From positions 1-11,122 of the forward strand of contig JAKAAK010000091.1 of the NCBI GenBank assembly GCA_021797025.1: a stretch of DNA of 11,122 nt, written 5' to 3'. The translations under genes and the position numbers were made by a program. Positions 8,033 through 11,122 of the stretch are shown here, one piece after another. A model generated the notes under the pieces. That model was not told the origin of the DNA. It saw only the letters and a list, made by a program, of their open reading frames with translations, and did not search any database. Positions within the stretch are counted from its first letter, which is position 1. Each line of letters begins with the position of its first letter. This DNA comes from Thermoplasmata archaeon (GTDB lineage Archaea; Thermoplasmatota; Thermoplasmata; Thermoplasmatales; Thermoplasmataceae).

Positions 8033-8163
8033 AATTTAAAAAGTTATGTTAATCTTGATCCGGGATTTATATATATTATAGTTATCCTCTTTTTGTTGCT
8101 GTATATATACGGAACAGTTTATAATTCCAGAAAGCGTGTACTTCAATCTCTGTATTCTATAAT
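8033..8163 (+). repeat. Direct repeat copy A: duplicated GT2 promoter and 5' end
   Basis: This stretch matches 9756-9889 on the same strand. The first 21 bases are identical, a short block (8054-8064 against 9777-9790) differs and is 3 bases shorter, and the last 99 bases (8065-8163) match with about 8 differences by eye. It carries the TATA box, the start region and the first 22 or so codons of the GT2 gene, whose remainder is missing here. The position equal to the ATG at 9822 is TTG (8096-8098). Read from there the frame gives YIYGTVYNSRKRVLQSL, then passes antisense into the decayed ABC gene and stops at 8201-8203. Its left edge is 2 bases from the flippase start; its right edge meets the broken end of the ABC gene. 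Confidence 0.9.
8065..8080. promoter_or_regulatory. Near-symmetric TATA box inside repeat copy A
   Basis: atttatatatattata is identical to the box at 9791-9806. On the plus strand it would fire into the truncated GT2 start at 8096. Being nearly symmetric, it can also be read leftward, where it is the closest TATA element to the flippase ATG at 8030, about 42 bases away. Leftward use is inference. Confidence 0.4.
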
Positions 8164-8164
8164 A

Positions 8165-8555
8165 TGCCATGCCGATATCAAGCCTTCTTTTCATGCCTTC
8201 TGAATAATCCTTTGCCAGTTTATTTTTATCAAGGCTAACAATATTTAATACTTCTTCAGGGGAATATAAAATATCATCTTTATTCACAATATTATTTATC
8301 AGGTTATAATGGTCAAAGGCGGATAAATTATCATAATATGCCGGTGTTTGGTGCAAATAAATGTTAAGCCATTGTCACTAATATTTCCTGCTGTTGGCTT
8401 TATTATGCCTGAAATTAATTTTGATTTTGTTGTTTTTCCGGCAAGGTTTGGACCTGCTATGGGATATCTCCCGGATTAATTTAAATCCAGTGACATATTG
8501 CCAATAGCATAATTTTCAGACTTTTCATATTTTTATATAATTTGTTAATTTTCAT
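8165..8555 (-). pseudogene. Decayed and truncated ABC-transporter ATPase gene
   Basis: Fragments of an ABC ATP-binding protein occur in the right order but in different frames. From the ATG at 8555: MKINKLYKN, then after a one-base shift YEKSENYAIGNMSLDLN and a stop, a piece NPGDI in another frame, then Walker A as AGPNLAGKTT (8428-8454; the usual G before AGKTT replaced by L), followed by SGIIKPTAG. After another shift comes TPAYYDNLSAFDHYNLINN, and finally the signature YSEGMKRRLDIGMA (about 8165-8209). The gene ends there: Walker B, D-loop and H-switch are missing, and the next bases belong to repeat copy A. At least three frame breaks plus truncation make it non-functional. The start lies one base after the stop of the sequon-rich gene, so the two probably formed an operon for an ABC-2-type exporter. 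An open frame of 106 codons (8036-8356) is only a slice of this wreck read into the repeat. Confidence 0.88.
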
Positions 8556-8556
8556 A

Positions 8557-9354
8557 CTATTCAATTTCACCACCGTAATACATCCTCATATAAAAAACGC
8601 CATTAACTGTAGTCATACTTATATATGTCTCTCCATATGTTTTTGTTGTGTTTGAAAAATCTGTAAAATGGATTGTTCTATAATTATCCGTTTGATTAAG
8701 GGTAAAATTGGCATACGATGAATTATTAAAGTTATTGTAAAATGAGCAAATAGAAATGTTTGAATTCAAAGATGTTTTATACCCGGCTGTATGGTTAATG
8801 GAAATGTTAACTGATGCATTGCCCTGTTGTATTCTGTAATAAATTCCGGTTAAATGGATTACCGGGTGATTGTAGTTTATTTGAATACATAGGCCACCTG
8901 CTCCATCAGGCACTGAATACTCAATATTATCTATTTTATAATAGCCTGCAGGTGCCAGTGTATAAAAGGGAAAACCTTTAAATTCTCCATCAAACCTGTG
9001 TGTTCCCATTTGCATAACAGTTCCATTCCATTTTGCTGCTAATCTATTATTTCCTGTAATGTTAAACTTTATTAACCCATACACATTCTCTGGTGTACTG
9101 CCATTTAGACCAAAATATTGAACATGGGCGCCTGCAACATATGTCGTTGCATCAATTAAATACGATTCAAACGGCAGGCTGTTAGTGGAATTTACATAAA
9201 CAGTTAAATTATGGCCCTGCGATATATTATTCTCTGCCGGTGTTATTGATATATCTACTTTATCATCCAGGCTCTGGTAATATTTAACTCCAAAATCTAT
9301 CGATACCAGGATAACGAGAATAACTAACAGAATAATAATTAATTTTTTATTCAT
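8557..9354 (-). CDS. Membrane-anchored, sequon-rich surface protein of unknown function
   Basis: 265 residues. A short basic start (MNKK) precedes a hydrophobic stretch at about residues 5-19, followed by a polar domain of about 240 residues, so an N-terminal anchor with the bulk outside the cell is likely. No lipobox cysteine is seen. I count about 15 N-x-S/T sequons, for example in NNISQGHNLT, GNASVNIS and FNNSSYANFT, far more than chance in this size; many N-linked glycans are expected. The domain is rich in Asn, Thr, Tyr and Gly with alternating strand-like patterns, suggesting a beta-sandwich, but I recognise no family. It precedes the decayed ABC ATPase by one base, so it may once have been partner or cargo of that transporter. 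A TATA-like box lies about 23 bases before the ATG at 9354. The frame is intact although its operon partner is dead. Confidence 0.75.
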   Translation of the reverse strand: MNKKLIIILLVILVILVSIDFGVKYYQSLDDKVDISITPAENNISQGHNLTVYVNSTNSLPFESYLIDATTYVAGAHVQYFGLNGSTPENVYGLIKFNITGNNRLAAKWNGTVMQMGTHRFDGEFKGFPFYTLAPAGYYKIDNIEYSVPDGAGGLCIQINYNHPVIHLTGIYYRIQQGNASVNISINHTAGYKTSLNSNISICSFYNNFNNSSYANFTLNQTDNYRTIHFTDFSNTTKTYGETYISMTTVNGVFYMRMYYGGEIE

Positions 9355-9370
9355 AATATTATGAACGTTT

Positions 9371-9383
9371 TAATATATATCTA
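9371..9383 (-). promoter_or_regulatory. TATA box for the sequon-rich surface protein gene
   Basis: Minus-strand tagatatatatta is centred about 23 bases before the ATG at 9354, which has no Shine-Dalgarno. It fits a leaderless transcript. Confidence 0.5.
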
Positions 9384-9538
9384 TGTATCGATAATAATAT
9401 TAATAAAAGATTCAATAATAAAATATTTAATAATAAAAGATGTTAAAGAAACTTGGAAAGTTATAGCCAGCAATAAGATATCAATATGTTTTTATCTATT
9501 CATGATCTAATCAAATATCATGGCAACCACGTCTGGAA
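9384..9538. other. AT-rich intergenic stretch with a short direct repeat
   Basis: No gene is supported here. The ten-base word taataaaaga occurs exactly at 9401-9410 and 9431-9440, 30 bases apart, within very AT-rich DNA upstream of the leftward TATA box. It could be a regulator site or simply low complexity. The remaining bases show nothing I can name. Confidence 0.4.
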
Positions 9539-9717
9539 ATGGATTTTTTTATGCTAAATGGCGAAATAAAAGGAATGGTAAATAAGATAAGTGTTTTTCC
9601 GTCTGATAGGTCCGCAGTGAAATTGGCAGTTTGAATAATGATGAGTATAAATTATGAATATTACCGGGAGAAAATGTAGTAATAGGGAATGAATTAAAAG
9701 AGAGTCAGGTAATTTAG
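9539..9717 (+). pseudogene. Possible remnant of a small unknown gene (two frames)
   Basis: From an ATG at 9539 a 31-codon frame reads MDFFMLNGEIKGMV and on to SDRSAVKLAV, stopping at 9632-9634. A frame shifted by one base continues at 9631 as LNNDEYKL, a stop, then LPGENVVIGNELKESQVI, ending at 9715-9717. The two parts have protein-like composition and join without a gap, suggesting a small gene broken by one frameshift and one stop. I recognise no family. It may equally be a chance reading of non-coding DNA. Confidence 0.25.
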
Positions 9718-9755
9718 AATTTACAGAAAATAATGTACACTATCTACATCCAATG

Positions 9756-9889
9756 AATTTAAAAAGTTATGTTAATTCTAATGCCCCCAGATTTATATAT
9801 ATTATAATTATTTCCTTTTTGATGCTGTATATATACGGAACTGTTTATAATTCCAGAAAGCGTGTACTTCAATCCCTGGATTCTATAAT
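9756..9889 (+). repeat. Direct repeat copy B: promoter and 5' end of the intact GT2 gene
   Basis: This is the fuller partner of the copy at 8033-8163. It holds the TATA box, the ATG at 9822 and the first 22 or so codons of the GT2 gene, and is 3 bases longer than copy A because of a divergent block at 9777-9790. Here the repeat continues smoothly into an open gene, so this copy is more likely the complete form. Confidence 0.9.
9791..9806 (+). promoter_or_regulatory. TATA box for the GT2 gene at 9822
   Basis: atttatatatattata is centred about 24 bases before the ATG at 9822. It lies inside the longer frame that opens at 9753, which argues that the first 23 codons of that frame are promoter DNA and not protein. 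The box is kept unchanged in repeat copy A. Confidence 0.6.
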
Positions 9890-10595
9890 GGGCATAAAAA
9901 TTGAAAAATCTATTTACATAGTAGATAATTATTCCAGCGATGGCACCTTTGAATTATTGCAGAATAATCAGGATAAGTATAATATGGTAATAATTCAGGC
10001 CCGTTGCACACGTGGATGGGGCAGGTATCTTGCCATCCAGAAGGCTGAAGAAAAAGCTTCCCATGATGATATGTTTATGTTTATAGACCTCGATACAGTA
10101 TATAATAACGAATTTGCCAGGTTAGTTGAATATGCTTATGCCCATATAGACCATAACACAGTTTTTCTCGATAACCATTTATGTTACTATGATGTAAACC
10201 ATGCAGTTCCCTGGAAAGACCTTACAGCGGCTGAAGATGTGGAAAGGGAGGCGAGATTTATTAACCTCGGGTACAAGCTGGTGTATCCTTCAGGCAATCC
10301 GGTATTATGGGAAAATGAACCTGTAGAATTTGATAGGGAAAAAAGATACGCAAAAGGCATTGAATATTATAAAAGGAAGTCAAGATCGGCAATGGATGTT
10401 TTAAGAGGGGTCGGATGCAATAATATGAGAAATCTTATGTTCTTTATGAGAAATGCAAAGGTACACAGGCGTTTCTACCCGGTTTTCACTCTAATATTTC
10501 TATATGTGCGGATATTTAAAGAGATATATAATTATTCTGATGATACGAATATCGAACTTATAAGGAGAAAATCCAGTTATATTGATATACAATAA
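9822..10595 (+). CDS. GT2-family glycosyltransferase (GT-A fold)
   Basis: 257 residues from the ATG at 9822. The N-terminus MLYIYGTVYNSRKRVLQSLD is a GT2 first strand and helix; IYIVDNYSSDGTFELL is the nucleotide-binding segment (usual form VDDGSxDGT); GWGRYLAIQKA is the helix that packs against it; and FIDLDTVY holds the DXD metal site. The C-terminal part is basic, with one hydrophobic stretch (PVFTLIFLYVRIF) that may touch the membrane. The frame opens at an earlier ATG (9753), giving 280 residues, but that extension is encoded by DNA containing a well-placed TATA box, and the family fold starts at about 9828, so 9822 is preferred. A longer form with a hydrophobic N-terminal anchor cannot be excluded. 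It transfers an unknown sugar, probably in surface glycan assembly. It converges on fdhD with 75 bases between stops; a T-rich run near 10667-10676 could end transcription. Confidence 0.82.
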   Translation: MLYIYGTVYNSRKRVLQSLDSIMGIKIEKSIYIVDNYSSDGTFELLQNNQDKYNMVIIQARCTRGWGRYLAIQKAEEKASHDDMFMFIDLDTVYNNEFARLVEYAYAHIDHNTVFLDNHLCYYDVNHAVPWKDLTAAEDVEREARFINLGYKLVYPSGNPVLWENEPVEFDREKRYAKGIEYYKRKSRSAMDVLRGVGCNNMRNLMFFMRNAKVHRRFYPVFTLIFLYVRIFKEIYNYSDDTNIELIRRKSSYIDIQ

Positions 10596-10670
10596 ATAAA
10601 ATATCATATAAACAGTAAGCCTGCCTGTATAAACATTGAAATAAGGTATAATTTATGCCACTCTAAATTT

Positions 10671-11122
10671 TTATTTCATGCTTATTCTTTCTGGATGGGT
10701 GTAAATATTGAAACTGTTTCCCCTTACAAAGGATACAAGGGTCATATTGAATTCATCGGCAAGTTCCACCGCGAGTGATGATGGGGCAGATACAGAACTT
10801 ACTACCGGAATTCCGTACATAGCAGCCTTCTGTACAATTTCAAAGCCAGCCCTGCCACTTACCTGTAATACTGCTTCAGGGCTTCTGGATATTCCATTTA
10901 AGACCATCTTCCCTATTGCCTTGTCCACTGCATTGTGCCTGCCTACATCCTCTCCCATTGATAAAATATTGCCTGAGTAATCGATTATGGCAGCTGCATG
11001 CACGCCACCTGTGTTTTTAAAGATTTCCTGATTATTTTTCATGATAGCAGGGAGTCGCAAAAGCTGGTTATATCCTATCTGATTCCCATGGCTGATAAGG
11101 TGCCCGGCTTTCAGGAAAATGT
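10671..11122 (-). CDS. fdhD: FdhD, formate dehydrogenase accessory sulfurtransferase (C-terminal part)
   Basis: The frame is open from the right edge to the stop at 10671-10673, giving 149 residues of a protein normally about 250-280 long. Diagnostic motifs are TGGVHAAAI, GEDVGRHNAVDK, VSGRAGFEIVQKA and SSVSAPSSLAVELA, all in FdhD order. FdhD passes sulfur from the cysteine desulfurase to the molybdenum or tungsten bis-MGD cofactor of formate dehydrogenase-type enzymes in the cytoplasm; its catalytic cysteine loop lies in the N-terminal part, outside this window. A TTG at 11058-11060 could pose as a start, but the frame continues upstream with FdhD-like sequence (KAGHLISHGNQIGYNQLL), so it is internal. 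No target enzyme is in the window and it seems unrelated to the glycan genes. Confidence 0.93.
   Translation of the reverse strand, partial: IFLKAGHLISHGNQIGYNQLLRLPAIMKNNQEIFKNTGGVHAAAIIDYSGNILSMGEDVGRHNAVDKAIGKMVLNGISRSPEAVLQVSGRAGFEIVQKAAMYGIPVVSSVSAPSSLAVELADEFNMTLVSFVRGNSFNIYTHPERISMK

Noticed and set aside
7771..8034. 87-codon minus-strand frame at the flippase start
   Set aside because: It is out of frame with the flippase, whose membrane pattern starts at 8030; composition is shadow-like.
8036..8356. 106-codon minus-strand frame as a real gene
   Set aside because: Its first two thirds is a mid-slice of the ABC ATPase remnant and its tail is the antisense of the duplicated GT2 promoter; its TTG start lies inside the remnant.
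9391..9440. CRISPR array or iteron cluster in the AT-rich stretch
   Set aside because: Only two copies of a ten-base AT-rich word are present; no repeat-spacer pattern exists here or elsewhere in the window.
8033..9889. The direct repeats as the ends of an insertion sequence or composite transposon
   Set aside because: The repeats carry promoter and coding sequence of a GT2 gene, there is no transposase between them, and no terminal inverted repeats or target duplications were seen.
11058..11060. TTG as the start of a 129-residue protein
   Set aside because: The frame continues upstream with FdhD-like sequence to the window edge, so this is an internal leucine codon.

Overview
The window looks like chromosomal DNA from an acidophilic archaeon of the order Thermoplasmatales, most like Ferroplasma or a close relative. 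This is an inference from several signs: low GC content, heavy use of ATA and AGA/AGG codons, and TATA-type promoters about 25 bases ahead of start codons with almost no leader. Shine-Dalgarno sites appear only inside an operon. The gene families also fit: DUF2079 membrane protein, archaeal-type MerA, and a surface protein rich in N-glycosylation sequons. No species can be fixed from sequence alone.

Layout. 1-939 (-) is the N-terminal 313 residues of a GT-B glycosyltransferase that runs off the left edge. It is divergent from a second GT-B glycosyltransferase at 1019-2047 (+). Facing the latter is a 528-residue DUF2079 membrane protein (2085-3671, -). Next is a two-gene mercury operon on the minus strand: a free-standing HMA metal-binding protein (5107-5337), then mercuric reductase (3732-5114). 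A GT2 glycosyltransferase (5417-6403, -) and a polysaccharide flippase (6486-8030, -) follow. 8031-8555 is damaged: a decayed ABC-transporter ATPase gene (about 8165-8555, -) is cut off and joined to a duplicated 131-base piece carrying the promoter and first codons of a GT2 gene. The full copy of that gene is at 9822-10595 (+). Between them is a membrane-anchored, sequon-rich surface protein (8557-9354, -) and about 400 bases of mostly non-coding, possibly remnant DNA. The window ends in the C-terminal half of FdhD (10671-11122, -).

How it fits together. Four glycosyltransferases, one flippase, one DUF2079 (GT-C-like) protein and a target-like glycoprotein suggest an accessory region for building, flipping and attaching surface glycans, perhaps for N-glycosylation. 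The mercury genes sit inside it as a separate detoxification cassette. The region shows signs of rearrangement: a decayed ABC gene, a promoter-plus-5'-gene duplication whose edge lies 2 bases from the flippase start codon, and mixed gene orientations. I did not find a clearly new molecular system. The best lead is the duplicated promoter fragment and what it may do for flippase expression.
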